A DNA stretch of 64,000 nucleotides. Origin: DATFBY01 sp035253585. Its GTDB lineage: Bacteria; Gemmatimonadota; Gemmatimonadetes; Gemmatimonadales; Gemmatimonadaceae. A model generated the notes under the pieces. The model ran no database searches, was not told where the DNA came from, and saw nothing but the letters and a program-made list of their open reading frames with translations. Location: positions 1 to 64,000 of the forward strand of contig DATFBY010000092.1 in assembly GCA_035253585.1 (NCBI GenBank), written 5' to 3'. Position 1 is the first letter of the stretch. Every line of letters starts with the position of its first letter. Made by a program: the position numbers and the translations under genes. Shown here in pieces: positions 34,152 to 43,186 of the stretch.

Positions 34152-35761
34152 TCGGACCCTCCATGCCGCCCAACTTGACGGCACCGGTGCCGGTGCTCGA
34201 TATCGAGCTCACGGAGAGCTTCGGGTCGCTCCTTCCGCAGGCCGATCGTGGCGCCTACGTCCTCGTGCGCCTCCACGGGAGGCCGATGGCTCAACTCTGG
34301 TGCGGGCCCGGAAGCATGCCGCGCGATCGCGAAGCCTTGTTAGGTGCGGTCATGTCGACCCAGGGAGTTCGCGCCGTCTGGTGGCTCCTGGAGCGCGCGC
34401 TCGAACGCCCGGTGGAACGCCTTCCGTTCTCGGCTGAAGAATTGCTTGCACCGGCGGCGCCGGTCCCGGAATCGGCGCCCACTGTCACAGTGGCTGTCGG
34501 AACTCGAGAGCGGCCGGAGATGCTCGGTCGCTGCCTCGCGGCATTGGCGAAGAACAATCATCGCCCGCGCGAAATCCTCGTCGTGGAGAACGGCGAGGAA
34601 ACCGACGTAATAAGGCGCATCGTGCAGGAGCACGACGCCGTATACCTGAGCGAGCCGAGGCGGGGGCTGAACCTCGCGCGGCAGCGAGCCGTGCTGGCGG
34701 CGCGCGGCGACGTGATCGCCTTTACTGATGACGATGCGGTCCCTGACGCCGGCTGGGTTGGGGCGATTGCGCGCGCGTTCGCCGGCAATCCGGAGGTCAG
34801 CGCGGTCACGGGACTCGTCGTGCCACTCGAACTGGAGACCGCGGCACAGCTCCTCTTCGAGGCCTATGGAGGATTCGGTCGCGGCCTCGATCGCCGGCGA
34901 GTGTGGGCCGAGCAGCCGCATCGGCCCGTCGGTCACCGCATTGGGAATGCGGGAAGCTATGGCACCGGTGCGAGCATGGCGTTCCGCCGCGAGGCGCTGG
35001 CGTGGGCAGGCGCGTTCGATCCGGCGCTCGATGTAGGAACCGCCGCGGGCTGCGGCGGCGAGCTCGAAATGTTCTTTCGCGTCCTGAAGTTGGGTGGGAC
35101 GCTGACCTACGAGCCGAGTGTGGTCGTCCGCCACGAGCATCGAAGGGATCTCAACGCGCTCGAGCAGCAGATTACGAGCTGGGGCCGCGGGTTCGCTGCC
35201 TATGCCGAAGCAGCCTCCAGACGGTTCCCCGAAGAGCGCGCGTCGTTCGCTCTGCTCACCATGTGGCTCGCCGCGTCGTGGCATCTGCGACGGATCGCCC
35301 TTCGAAAAGACGGAGAGCAATTTCCGCGGCGCTTGGTCCTGCGCGAGCTGCGCGGCCTGACGGAAGGCCGCGGCGAGTACGTGACGCACGGCAACGCCGT
35401 GCCCGTCCCGTACCGAGCGCCGCGTCCGCGGCCGACAGCGAGCGTCGTCGAGCGCGAGGTCGACCTCTCGCATCCGCTGCAACCGCTTACCGATGTCGAT
35501 CGCGCGTCGACGGTACGCCTACAGGTGCGGGCGCGCGGACGCCACGTTGGCACCGTACTCGTTAGGCACGCTGGCGCGCCAGTCGGCGTGTCCAGAATGC
35601 GGGAGGCGATCGCCGCCGAGCTGTCTCCTCGACTTCTCTCGCGCGCGAGCGGCGCCATCGAGGCGTGGCAGCGGGAGCTGGTCATGGCGCTACGAGCCCC
35701 GCGTGCGGTGAGTAGTACTCCTCGGGCCTCGGGTTCCGGATCGGCGGAAGCCGTGACGTGA
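34148..35761 (+). CDS. family 2 glycosyltransferase with extra N- and C-terminal modules
   Basis: The 537-residue protein has a central GT-A domain (about residues 115-380) with VAVGTRERPEMLGRCL and the DxD-type FTDDDAVPD. It is flanked by an N-terminal module of about 100 residues (GAYVLVRLHGRPMAQLW) and a C-terminal module of about 100 residues (VGTVLVRHAGAPVGVSRM). These two flanks share a VLVRxxGxPxG-like pattern and may be related modules, an observation made by eye. It overlaps the ATPase gene by four bases and the next glycosyltransferase likewise. Its acceptor is unknown. Confidence 0.8.
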   Translation: MIGPSMPPNLTAPVPVLDIELTESFGSLLPQADRGAYVLVRLHGRPMAQLWCGPGSMPRDREALLGAVMSTQGVRAVWWLLERALERPVERLPFSAEELLAPAAPVPESAPTVTVAVGTRERPEMLGRCLAALAKNNHRPREILVVENGEETDVIRRIVQEHDAVYLSEPRRGLNLARQRAVLAARGDVIAFTDDDAVPDAGWVGAIARAFAGNPEVSAVTGLVVPLELETAAQLLFEAYGGFGRGLDRRRVWAEQPHRPVGHRIGNAGSYGTGASMAFRREALAWAGAFDPALDVGTAAGCGGELEMFFRVLKLGGTLTYEPSVVVRHEHRRDLNALEQQITSWGRGFAAYAEAASRRFPEERASFALLTMWLAASWHLRRIALRKDGEQFPRRLVLRELRGLTEGRGEYVTHGNAVPVPYRAPRPRPTASVVEREVDLSHPLQPLTDVDRASTVRLQVRARGRHVGTVLVRHAGAPVGVSRMREAIAAELSPRLLSRASGAIEAWQRELVMALRAPRAVSSTPRASGSGSAEAVT

Positions 35762-36726
35762 CAGCCGACGCGAACGACATTTCGGTGATCGTCTGCACGC
35801 GCGAACGCCCTGTCGACCTCGCGCGCTGTCTCGAGGCGCTGCGGCGCCAGGTCAGGGCACCCCTCGAAGTGATCGTCATCGACAACGCGCCAATGAGCGA
35901 CCGCACGCGCTCGATGGCCGAGCGCTACAACGTGCGATACGTCGTGGAACCGCGCGCCGGTCTCGATCGCGCGCGCAACGCCGGGCTCCGAGCGGCGCGC
36001 GGCCAGATCCTCGCGTTCACCGACGACGATGCCATTCCGGCCGACGACTGGACGACGATCATCGCCGAGTCGTTAGGCAGCGGAGACGTCGCTGCCATGA
36101 CCGGCGCCATTTTGCCGTCCGAGCTGGAGACCTCCGCGCAAAGGCTCTTCGAGCGGTATCTGGAGCGGATGACGCGGCGCCGCCCGCGAACCGAGCGGCG
36201 TGTTTACGAGGAGCCCTTCTCGCCCGCGGCCTCGGGGCAGGTGGGCGCCGGCGCCAACATGGCTTTTCGGCGTGACGCGCTCGAGCGAGTCGGAATGTTC
36301 GACGAAGCGTTCGACGGGGGCACGGCCACGCGCAGCGGCGGTGATACCGAGATGTTCGGCCGGCTTCTGGCCGCTGGGTATCGTCTGACATACGAGCCGA
36401 GCGCGGTCGTCAGGCATCGGCATCGTCGCTCGTACCGGGAGCTTCGAGCGCAGCTCTTCGGCTACGGCGTGGGCGTGTATGCGTACTGGACTCATCGCAT
36501 CGTGCACGCGCGAGACGCGGACGCGATGCGCTTCGCCGGCGGCACGCTCTGGTGGCATCTCGCCCATCGGCTTCCACGCGCCCTCCTCGGCAAAGATGAC
36601 GAGCTACCTGCGGGATTGGTGTTGGCGGAAGTGGCGGGCTCGCTCTATGGGCCGTTCGCGTACATGCGGGCAAGACGTGCGGCCGGCCCGCCGCCGTCGG
36701 CGCCTACACGCCCGAGCCCCGCATGA
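35758..36726 (+). CDS. family 2 glycosyltransferase
   Basis: This 322-residue GT-A protein has ISVIVCTRERPVDLARCLEAL at its start and the DxD-type AFTDDDAIPADDW. AGANMAFRRDALERVGMFDE, typical of the acceptor side, follows. The sequence is similar in pattern to the middle of the preceding gene, suggesting duplication inside the locus. GTG start at 35758 overlaps the previous stop, and the end overlaps the next ATG. It presumably adds one sugar of the polymer handled by the ABC exporter (inference from position). Confidence 0.87.
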   Translation: MTADANDISVIVCTRERPVDLARCLEALRRQVRAPLEVIVIDNAPMSDRTRSMAERYNVRYVVEPRAGLDRARNAGLRAARGQILAFTDDDAIPADDWTTIIAESLGSGDVAAMTGAILPSELETSAQRLFERYLERMTRRRPRTERRVYEEPFSPAASGQVGAGANMAFRRDALERVGMFDEAFDGGTATRSGGDTEMFGRLLAAGYRLTYEPSAVVRHRHRRSYRELRAQLFGYGVGVYAYWTHRIVHARDADAMRFAGGTLWWHLAHRLPRALLGKDDELPAGLVLAEVAGSLYGPFAYMRARRAAGPPPSAPTRPSPA

Positions 36727-38729
36727 GCGCGCCGAGCGCAGGACATACTCCCGAGCACGCTCTGACGGTCGTGATCCCCACGCACGATCGCCCGCGAGAG
36801 CTCGAGACCACCCTTCGAGCTCTGCTGGCGCAGGAGGCTGATCCGGAGCTCACCGAGATCATCGTGGTGAGCGATGGGCCGAGCCCTACTACACGCGCAG
36901 TAATAGAAGGCGTTGCCCCGGCGTCTCGCGTAGCAGTTCGCTACTTCGAGCAGCCGAAGGCAGGGCAGGGCGCAGCGCGCAACGTGGGGATTCATCAGGC
37001 GCGCGGCAAGATCGTGTTGATGCTCGACGACGACATTACCGCCGGTCCCGGACTTCTTGCCGCGCATCTCGCCGCGCACGACGGCCGCGACGACGTCATC
37101 GCGGTCGGCGCGCTCCCGGTCGCGCCGCGGGATCGCGAACCGGCACATCACCGGATCGTGCGCGAATGGTGGGAATCGGAGCAGCAGCGGATGGCTGCAT
37201 CGTCGTACGCAGGTGGCTTCCGCGACTTCGTTACCGGCAATATCTCCGTCAAGCGCCAGAACCTGCTCCGAGTCGGCGGCTTTGACGCTGCATTCACCGG
37301 CTACGGACGCGAAGACTACGAGCTCGGCTATCGTCTCTCGCGTTGCGGCTTGCGATTCGTGTATGTGCCATCGGCCGTCGGCACCCATCGCTACCAGAAG
37401 GAGCCGCTGGAGTGGCTTCGCCAGTTCTACTCGATCGGCAAGGCCGACGTGCTTTTCGCTCGCAAGCACCCGGAAGCGGTCATGCGGATCATGCGATTGT
37501 CTTCAGTTCCGCGGATGTCCTGGGATGCCCGAGGCGTCGCGTGGGGCGAGCGATTGGTTCTGTTGTTAGGCAGGCACGGCGGACGGACGTGGGCAGGGGC
37601 TGCCGCGCGGGTGCAGGGCGCGCACTACTGGAACGGCGTTCGGGATGCGGCGAGCACGGCTGAGCTCACCTGGCTCGAGAGCGTACACAAGCGGATTCGG
37701 CAGCCCGATGAGCCGCTTCGACTCGCTCCGGCATCTCCTTCGCCCGAGCCAATGGTGCCGTTCCCGGACAACGTGCGTGCTCTTGCCTCGGCGAGTATGG
37801 CGAGCCGCGATTCAGCGGTCAGTGTCGTCATTCCCGTTTACAATCAGTCGTACTTTCTGGGCGACGCGATCGCCAGTGTCAGATCCCAGTCGCATCCGGC
37901 ACTCGAGATTCTGGTCGTCGACGACGGCTCCAGCGACGACAGCGGCCGCGTCGCCGAGCGAGCTGGCGCGCGGTGGATCCGTCAAGCGAATCGTGGCCTC
38001 GCAGCCGCACGAAATACAGGCTTGCTCGCTGCCCGCGGCGAGTTCGTCGTCTTTCTCGATGCCGACGATCGTCTACTGCCAAACGCCCTGGAGCGCGGAT
38101 TGGAATGTGCGGCCGGGGCCACCGTCCCACCCGCGTTCGTAGCGGGCGGTTATCACATCATCGACGGCGAGGGCACCTTCGTCCGTCCATCGGGGAAGCC
38201 AGTCGTTCAGCAAGATCATTACTTGAAGCTCCTCGAAAGCAACTTCATCGCCATGCACGCCGCGGTCATGTATCACCGCGAAACGCTGTCGGCCGTTGGT
38301 GGATTCGACGAAACGCTGCCAGCATGCGAGGACTACGACGTCTACCTTCGTGTTGCGCGCTGGCTTCCGATTCGATGCCACGACGCGATTGTCGCCGAGT
38401 ATCGCTTGCATGCAGACAACATGTCGCACGACAACGCGCTGATGCTCGAGAGCGTGCTTCGCGTGCTCGACCGGCACCGACCAGTCCCGGGAAGCGACGC
38501 TCGTTTCGATCAAGCGTACGCGAGCGGTGTTACGCTTTACCAGAACTACTACGGTGAGCCGCTCCTTCTCGATCTCTCGAAGCACATGCGAGATCCGCGG
38601 CAATGGCGTACCGCGCTCCGTGACGCCACGGTGCTGGCCCGGCGTTACCCTTCCGGACTAATACGGCACGCTCGGGGCCGGTTGCCTTTCGCGCGGCGTC
38701 CATCGCTCGCCGGCAGGGAGCACGCGTGA
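36723..38729 (+). CDS. two-domain family 2 glycosyltransferase
   Basis: The 668-residue protein holds two GT-A domains in tandem. The first starts near residue 14 (LTVVIPTHDRPRELETTL) with LMLDDDITAG. The second starts near residue 360 (SVVIPVYNQSYFLGDAI) with VVFLDADDRLLPN. Tandem enzymes of this kind can add two linkages or alternate linkages in a repeat unit, but that is inference. It is coupled by ATGA overlap to the gene before and to the deacetylase after. Confidence 0.87.
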   Translation: MSAPSAGHTPEHALTVVIPTHDRPRELETTLRALLAQEADPELTEIIVVSDGPSPTTRAVIEGVAPASRVAVRYFEQPKAGQGAARNVGIHQARGKIVLMLDDDITAGPGLLAAHLAAHDGRDDVIAVGALPVAPRDREPAHHRIVREWWESEQQRMAASSYAGGFRDFVTGNISVKRQNLLRVGGFDAAFTGYGREDYELGYRLSRCGLRFVYVPSAVGTHRYQKEPLEWLRQFYSIGKADVLFARKHPEAVMRIMRLSSVPRMSWDARGVAWGERLVLLLGRHGGRTWAGAAARVQGAHYWNGVRDAASTAELTWLESVHKRIRQPDEPLRLAPASPSPEPMVPFPDNVRALASASMASRDSAVSVVIPVYNQSYFLGDAIASVRSQSHPALEILVVDDGSSDDSGRVAERAGARWIRQANRGLAAARNTGLLAARGEFVVFLDADDRLLPNALERGLECAAGATVPPAFVAGGYHIIDGEGTFVRPSGKPVVQQDHYLKLLESNFIAMHAAVMYHRETLSAVGGFDETLPACEDYDVYLRVARWLPIRCHDAIVAEYRLHADNMSHDNALMLESVLRVLDRHRPVPGSDARFDQAYASGVTLYQNYYGEPLLLDLSKHMRDPRQWRTALRDATVLARRYPSGLIRHARGRLPFARRPSLAGREHA

Positions 38730-39769
38730 TCCTGGAGTCGGTAGGCGCGATCGCCGGCCGGGCAGCGCTTGCGCTTCGCGGCCGTCCCGCGAAGGCGCTC
38801 ATTCTCCTCTATCACCGGCTCGGACACGCATCGGTGGACCCGTGGTCGTTAGGCGTCTCGCCCGAGCGATTCGCGCAGCAGATGAGAGTGGTCGCCAAGC
38901 GATTTCGGCCCATGTCGCTCGTCGAGCTGCATGACAAGATCCAACGGCGAGTGCTGCCTTCGCGCGCCATCGCGGTCACGTTCGACGATGGCTATGCCGC
39001 GCACCTGGATGAGATGACCAGCGTGGCCACTCGCTTCGGCGTACCCTTGACCTCGTACGTCTGTACGGGTCCGATGGTGGATTCGCGCGAGTTCTGGTGG
39101 GATGAGCTGGCGCGAGTTCTTCTGGAGTCGCCGACTCTTCCGAAAACACTTCGCTTGCCGCTGGATGGCACCGAGATGGTCCGCGAGCTCGGGGAAGACG
39201 CCGAGTGCAACTCGGAACGCGTGACACAGCACATCAGCTGGCGCGTCTGGGATCCGCCTCCGAGTGCGCGCGCGACCCTCTACAAGGAGCTCTACGACCT
39301 GCTGTTTTCATTGGACGCCACGACGCGAGCGAGCACGCTCGACGCCCTCATGGAGTGGAGTGGCCTACCAAGAGAGCCGCGCGCGTCCCACCGCGTCATC
39401 TCGGCGGCTGAGCTGCGAGAGCTAGCGGGTACGCCGGGCGTCGACATCGGGGCGCATACGGTGTCGCATTCGCCACTCGTCACGCTATCCCGTAGAGAGC
39501 AACAACAGGAGATCGTCGAATCGAAGTGCGCAATCGAGACCATCACGAATCGACCCGTGACCACCTTCGCATATCCGTTCGGGCGCCGCGCAGACTACGA
39601 CGATTCGACGATCGAGCTCCTGCGAAGCGAAGGATTCACCTCTGCGTGCGCCAACATCCCGGCGCCGGCTCAGGAGGGCGCTCCGGCGTACGAGCTCCCC
39701 CGTGTTCAGATCCAGGATTGGAGCCCGGAACACTTCGCGCAGCGCTTGAGCAAGTGGCTCCTGGCGTGA
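38726..39769 (+). CDS. NodB-type polysaccharide deacetylase
   Basis: This 347-residue carbohydrate esterase family 4 protein starts with LILLYHRLG and has the catalytic/metal motif VTFDDGYAAH near residues 84-93. The zinc-ligand motif HTVSHSPLV and the later FAYPFGRRADY are also seen. It lacks a clear signal peptide, so it may act on cytoplasmic or membrane-linked intermediates. As the last gene of the exporter/glycosyltransferase run it probably trims N-acetyl groups of the polymer, though the substrate is unknown. Confidence 0.85.
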   Translation: MILESVGAIAGRAALALRGRPAKALILLYHRLGHASVDPWSLGVSPERFAQQMRVVAKRFRPMSLVELHDKIQRRVLPSRAIAVTFDDGYAAHLDEMTSVATRFGVPLTSYVCTGPMVDSREFWWDELARVLLESPTLPKTLRLPLDGTEMVRELGEDAECNSERVTQHISWRVWDPPPSARATLYKELYDLLFSLDATTRASTLDALMEWSGLPREPRASHRVISAAELRELAGTPGVDIGAHTVSHSPLVTLSRREQQQEIVESKCAIETITNRPVTTFAYPFGRRADYDDSTIELLRSEGFTSACANIPAPAQEGAPAYELPRVQIQDWSPEHFAQRLSKWLLA

Positions 39770-39782
39770 CGTAGCAGCTACG
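39770..39782. promoter_or_regulatory. 13-bp palindrome upstream of acyl-CoA dehydrogenase
   Basis: CGTAGCAGCTACG is a perfect 6+1+6 palindrome just after the deacetylase stop and just before the putative promoter of the acyl-CoA dehydrogenase gene. It could be an operator. There is no T-run to support a terminator. Confidence 0.3.
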
Positions 39783-39790
39783 CCGCCAAG

Positions 39791-39819
39791 TTGCCCGTTC
39801 GCGCGTCAGCCGAGATATT
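39791..39819 (+). promoter_or_regulatory. candidate promoter of the acyl-CoA dehydrogenase gene
   Basis: TTGCCC (39791-39796) and GATATT (39814-39819) are spaced by 17 bases. Transcription would begin about at the ATG (39827), so the message would be leaderless or nearly so. No Shine-Dalgarno is present before that ATG, which agrees with a leaderless start. Confidence 0.4.
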
Positions 39820-39826
39820 TCCAGAC

Positions 39827-41044
39827 ATGGACGACTCTCTCTACTTCACCGAGCAGCATCTCGCTCTCCGCGAGATGGTCCGCGAGTTCGCTCAGCGCGA
39901 GGTCGCGCCGATCGCCGCGCACTTCGACGCTACCCAGGAGTTTCCCTGGGCGACGGTGAAGAAGATGGGAGAGCTCGGCCTCCTCGGCGTCCCATGGCCG
40001 GAGTCGCTCGGCGGCGCCGGCTTCGATTACCTCGCGTACATCTCGACGATCCACGAGATGGCCAAGGTCGATGCATCGCATGCGATCACGATCTCCGCTC
40101 ACACCACGTTAGGCACGTCGCCGATCGTCAACTTCGGAAACGAGGATCAACGCAGCCGCTATGTGCCGCCACTGGCTACCGGACGGGTGCTGGGTGGCTT
40201 CGGGCTCACTGAAGAATCCGCGGGAAGCGATGCGGGTGGAACGCGGAGCACAGCCGTAAGGAAAAATGGTTATTACGTGCTGAATGGCTCGAAGCGGTTC
40301 ATCACCCATGCCGGCGTCGGCGAGATCTTCGTCGTCACCGCGGTGACCGACCCTTCGAAGGGAAAGCACGGCATCAGCGCGTTCATCCTCACCAAGGAAA
40401 CGACCGACCTGGCGAAGACACGCGAGATCGGCATGGGGCACGACTCATCGCTGCCGGCGATGAAGGGTTTCCGCGCCGGCAAGAAGGAGGACAAGCTCGG
40501 TTGGCGTGCGTCCGACACGCGGGAGCTGATCTTCGAGGACGTAGAGGTGCCGGCCGAGAATCTTCTCGGCGAAGAGGGGATGGGCTTCGTCAACTTCATG
40601 AAGACTCTCGACTCCGGTCGCATCGGCATTGCCGCGCTCTCGCTCGGATTGGCTGAAGGCGCGTTTGAGAAGGCGCTCGAGTATGCCACGCAGCGCCGAC
40701 AATTCGGGCAGGCGATCGCTGCGTTCCAGGGGATTCAGTTTCAGCTCTCCGACATGGCGACCGAGATCGAAGCGGGGAAGCACCTCGTCTACCACGCCGC
40801 ATGGTTGGCGCAGCACCGCAAGCCGTTCGTCAAGGAAGCGGCCATCGCCAAGTTATTCTGCTCGGAGCTGGCGATGCGGGCGACGATCAAGGCTGTTCAA
40901 ATCCACGGCGGCTACGGCTACACCAAGGAGTATCCGGTCGAGCGCATGATGCGCGATGCCAAGATCTGCGAGATCGGCGAAGGCACCTCGGAGATTCAGC
41001 GCATCGTCATTGCTCGCGAGCTCCTGCGCGGCGTCGGAGACTGA
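39827..41044 (+). CDS. acyl-CoA dehydrogenase
   Basis: This 405-residue FAD-dependent dehydrogenase introduces the alpha-beta double bond in acyl-CoA. Typical segments are GGFGLTEESAGSDAGGTRSTAV (FAD/substrate pocket, given here only in part as GFGLTEESAGSDAGG), NGSKRFITHAG, RRQFGQAIAAFQGIQFQLSDM and QIHGGYGYTKEYPVERMMRD. The catalytic Glu follows in EIGEGTSEIQRIVIAREL. It resembles short-chain (butyryl-CoA) enzymes in length. It stands alone between the polysaccharide locus and RNase G, with its own promoter-like sequence. Chain-length preference is not readable from the sequence. Confidence 0.92.
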   Translation: MDDSLYFTEQHLALREMVREFAQREVAPIAAHFDATQEFPWATVKKMGELGLLGVPWPESLGGAGFDYLAYISTIHEMAKVDASHAITISAHTTLGTSPIVNFGNEDQRSRYVPPLATGRVLGGFGLTEESAGSDAGGTRSTAVRKNGYYVLNGSKRFITHAGVGEIFVVTAVTDPSKGKHGISAFILTKETTDLAKTREIGMGHDSSLPAMKGFRAGKKEDKLGWRASDTRELIFEDVEVPAENLLGEEGMGFVNFMKTLDSGRIGIAALSLGLAEGAFEKALEYATQRRQFGQAIAAFQGIQFQLSDMATEIEAGKHLVYHAAWLAQHRKPFVKEAAIAKLFCSELAMRATIKAVQIHGGYGYTKEYPVERMMRDAKICEIGEGTSEIQRIVIARELLRGVGD

Positions 41045-41543
41045 GCTTCGGACTGTTGCGCCGTTCGTCCGGGCGCGCGTATCTTGCACTCAAAGCGAAA
41101 CATCGACGCCGTGTTCGGCGTCGTTAGGGAGTGCGCGCCACCGTGCGTGGTGCGACGACAACCGATTTTCTGACGTGCGGTATGCCTGGCGACTCGAGGC
41201 CTGCCGTGCGCGTACGATGCGAGCGGTGTGGCACCCTCGAGGCCGCCACCCGCGCGCGCACCAAGCCACATGTCGGCGACTGATCGCTCGAATCCCTGTC
41301 ATCACCCCGAGCTCCTGATCGTGCTCTTCCTCGCGGAATGGGCGCGGCTCTGGCATTTCTCCGGGGCGGGGCACTCGTGCACGATCACGCTGAGCGGCCG
41401 CGGCGAACCGCGGCTCGTTCGGGCGTCGAAGCCATCGCGCTTCCACCGCCGTCGGCGCTTGCTTCTGCGCGACACCATTCTACCCCTGCGTGCCTCTTCC
41501 TCGACCGCCGAGTCGCCGCTCGCCGGAAGGGGCGCGTCCGTAC
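41045..41543 (+). other. 499-base gap: candidate promoter and leader of the RNase G gene
   Basis: No convincing gene fills this stretch. TTGCGC (41056-41061) and TATCTT (41080-41085) with an 18-base spacer form a plausible promoter, giving an RNase G leader of about 450 bases. GACGCC/GGCGTC forms a small hairpin near 41105-41122. A short ORF at 41182-41283 encodes 33 residues with a CxxC pair (VRCERCGTLEAATR). It can be extended to a GTG at 41131, but I would not annotate it as a gene. Long leaders of RNase E/G genes can mediate autoregulation in other bacteria. Confidence 0.45.
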
Positions 41544-43109
41544 ATGAAGCGAGAAATTCTGATAAACGCGAATCCACGAGAGACTCGCGTAGCGATTCTG
41601 GAGGATGATCAGCTCGTCGAGCTGATGGTGGATCGCCCCGAGACGCGACGGATGGTCGGGGACATCTACCTGGGGAAAGTCGAGGCGGTCCTTCCCGGCA
41701 TCCAAGCCGCCTTCGTCGACATCGGCACCGAGAAGAGCGCGTTCCTCCATGCGTCCGACCTCGTCTACGACGAGGATGAGGACGAGGACGCCAATGGCGC
41801 CGATGATGAGGACGAGAAAGAAGACGACGATCGAGGCGGCGCGGGAAAAGCAGGGCGCGTCAAGGCGCCGGCGATCCAGGATGTCCTCAAGCGCGGGCAG
41901 GAGATCCTAGTCCAGGTCTCCAAAGAGCCGATCTCGACGAAAGGGCCGCGCGTCACGGCGCAGATCTCTCTCGCCGGACGATTCCTCGTCTACATGCCCT
42001 TCGCCTCGCGGGTCGGCGTCAGCCGCAAGATCGGCGAGCGCGCCGAACGTCAACGGCTGCGCGAGCAGGTGCAGGCGGTGCTCCCGAAGGATTCGGGCGG
42101 CGTGATCGTGCGCACGGTCGGTGAGGACGTCACGCAGGACACGTTCAAGCGTGAGCTGACCACGCTCATGAACCAGTGGCGGCGAATCAATCGGAAGACG
42201 CACTTCCTTCGCCCGCCATCGCTGGCTCACCGCGAACAAGGGCTGACGCGAGGCATCATCCGCGATCTCTTCAGCACGAAGGTCGACTCGTTGACGGTCG
42301 ACTCCAAGCAGGTGCACGGTGAGATACTGGAGTATCTCAAGGGGATCGCGCCGGAGCTGACCGAGCGCGTGCACCTCTACGACGATCAGGTGCCGCTGTT
42401 CGACAAGGCTGGGATCGAGCAGGAGATCCGTGACCTCTTCAAGCGCCGGTGTGATCTCCCGTCCGGTGGATACCTGATCATCGAGCAGACCGAAGCGCTT
42501 GTCTCCATCGACGTGAACTCCGGGCGCTACACCGGAAAGAAGGATCCCGAAAAGACGATCTTGAAGACGAACACGGAGGCAGCCCGCGAGGTGGCGCGTC
42601 AGCTCCGGCTTCGCGACATCGGCGGCATCATCGTCTGCGACTTCATCGACATGGAGACGAAGCAGAATCGCGACAAGGTTCTGCAGGAGCTTCGCACACA
42701 TCTGGCCCGCGACCGCGCCCGCACGAAGGCGTTCGCGATCAGCGAGCTCGGCCTGGTGGAGATGACGCGTCAGCGGGTGAGGCCGAGCCACTTGCACAAC
42801 ATGACGGAGCCGTGCCCGACGTGCGCCGGCACCGGCCGCGTCTTCACCCCCGAGAGCACCATTCGTCGGGTGGAGCGTGCGATCAAGCGGATGGCGGTGG
42901 AAGGGAGGAAGGACAATCTGATCGTGAAGCTGCACCCTGAGGTTGCGCTCTACGTGCTCGAGAACGAGAAGGATTTATTGCGCAAGCTCGAGAAGGCAGC
43001 GGCTATCGGACTGGAAATGCGTGATGATCCGCTACTTAAGCCGGATGAGTTCAAGTTGGTTGTGAAGGGGGCGGAGAGGGATGTTACGGGACAGTATGCG
43101 GTAGCGTGA
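41544..43109 (+). CDS. rng: ribonuclease G/E family endoribonuclease
   Basis: This 521-residue RNase E/G-type enzyme processes rRNA and mRNA. The N-terminal S1 domain (about 37-130) contains an unusually acidic insertion at residues 75-98 made mostly of Asp and Glu. The catalytic DNase I-like part has VSIDVNSGRYTG and VCDFIDM with the metal-binding Asp residues, and the Zn-link motif is CPTCAGTG. There is no long C-terminal degradosome scaffold, so it is closer to RNase G. I chose ATG 41544 with GGAAGGGG upstream. rplU and rpmA follow after the inserted element, the usual rng-rplU-rpmA order. Confidence 0.94.
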   Translation: MKREILINANPRETRVAILEDDQLVELMVDRPETRRMVGDIYLGKVEAVLPGIQAAFVDIGTEKSAFLHASDLVYDEDEDEDANGADDEDEKEDDDRGGAGKAGRVKAPAIQDVLKRGQEILVQVSKEPISTKGPRVTAQISLAGRFLVYMPFASRVGVSRKIGERAERQRLREQVQAVLPKDSGGVIVRTVGEDVTQDTFKRELTTLMNQWRRINRKTHFLRPPSLAHREQGLTRGIIRDLFSTKVDSLTVDSKQVHGEILEYLKGIAPELTERVHLYDDQVPLFDKAGIEQEIRDLFKRRCDLPSGGYLIIEQTEALVSIDVNSGRYTGKKDPEKTILKTNTEAAREVARQLRLRDIGGIIVCDFIDMETKQNRDKVLQELRTHLARDRARTKAFAISELGLVEMTRQRVRPSHLHNMTEPCPTCAGTGRVFTPESTIRRVERAIKRMAVEGRKDNLIVKLHPEVALYVLENEKDLLRKLEKAAAIGLEMRDDPLLKPDEFKLVVKGAERDVTGQYAVA

Positions 43110-43130
43110 TTGGAATCGGATTCTACTGAT

Positions 43131-43165
43131 ACTGCGCCATCCGCCATCGGCCATTAGCCATCCGG
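43131..43165 (+). repeat. left heptamer arm of the four-helix-bundle element
   Basis: The arm consists of the units GCCATCC, GCCATCG, GCCATTA and GCCATCC after ACTGC, ending in GG. The first six bases of the unit are nearly constant and the seventh varies. It matches the reverse complement of 43571-43605 at 31 of 35 positions. Confidence 0.85.
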
Positions 43166-43186
43166 GTCTCGCATGGAGATCCGGAT

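Noticed and set aside
41182..41283. Small CxxC peptide gene in the RNase G leader
   Set aside because: It is only 33 codons, has no good ribosome-binding site for the ATG and no recognised family; it is kept only as a note in the gap description.
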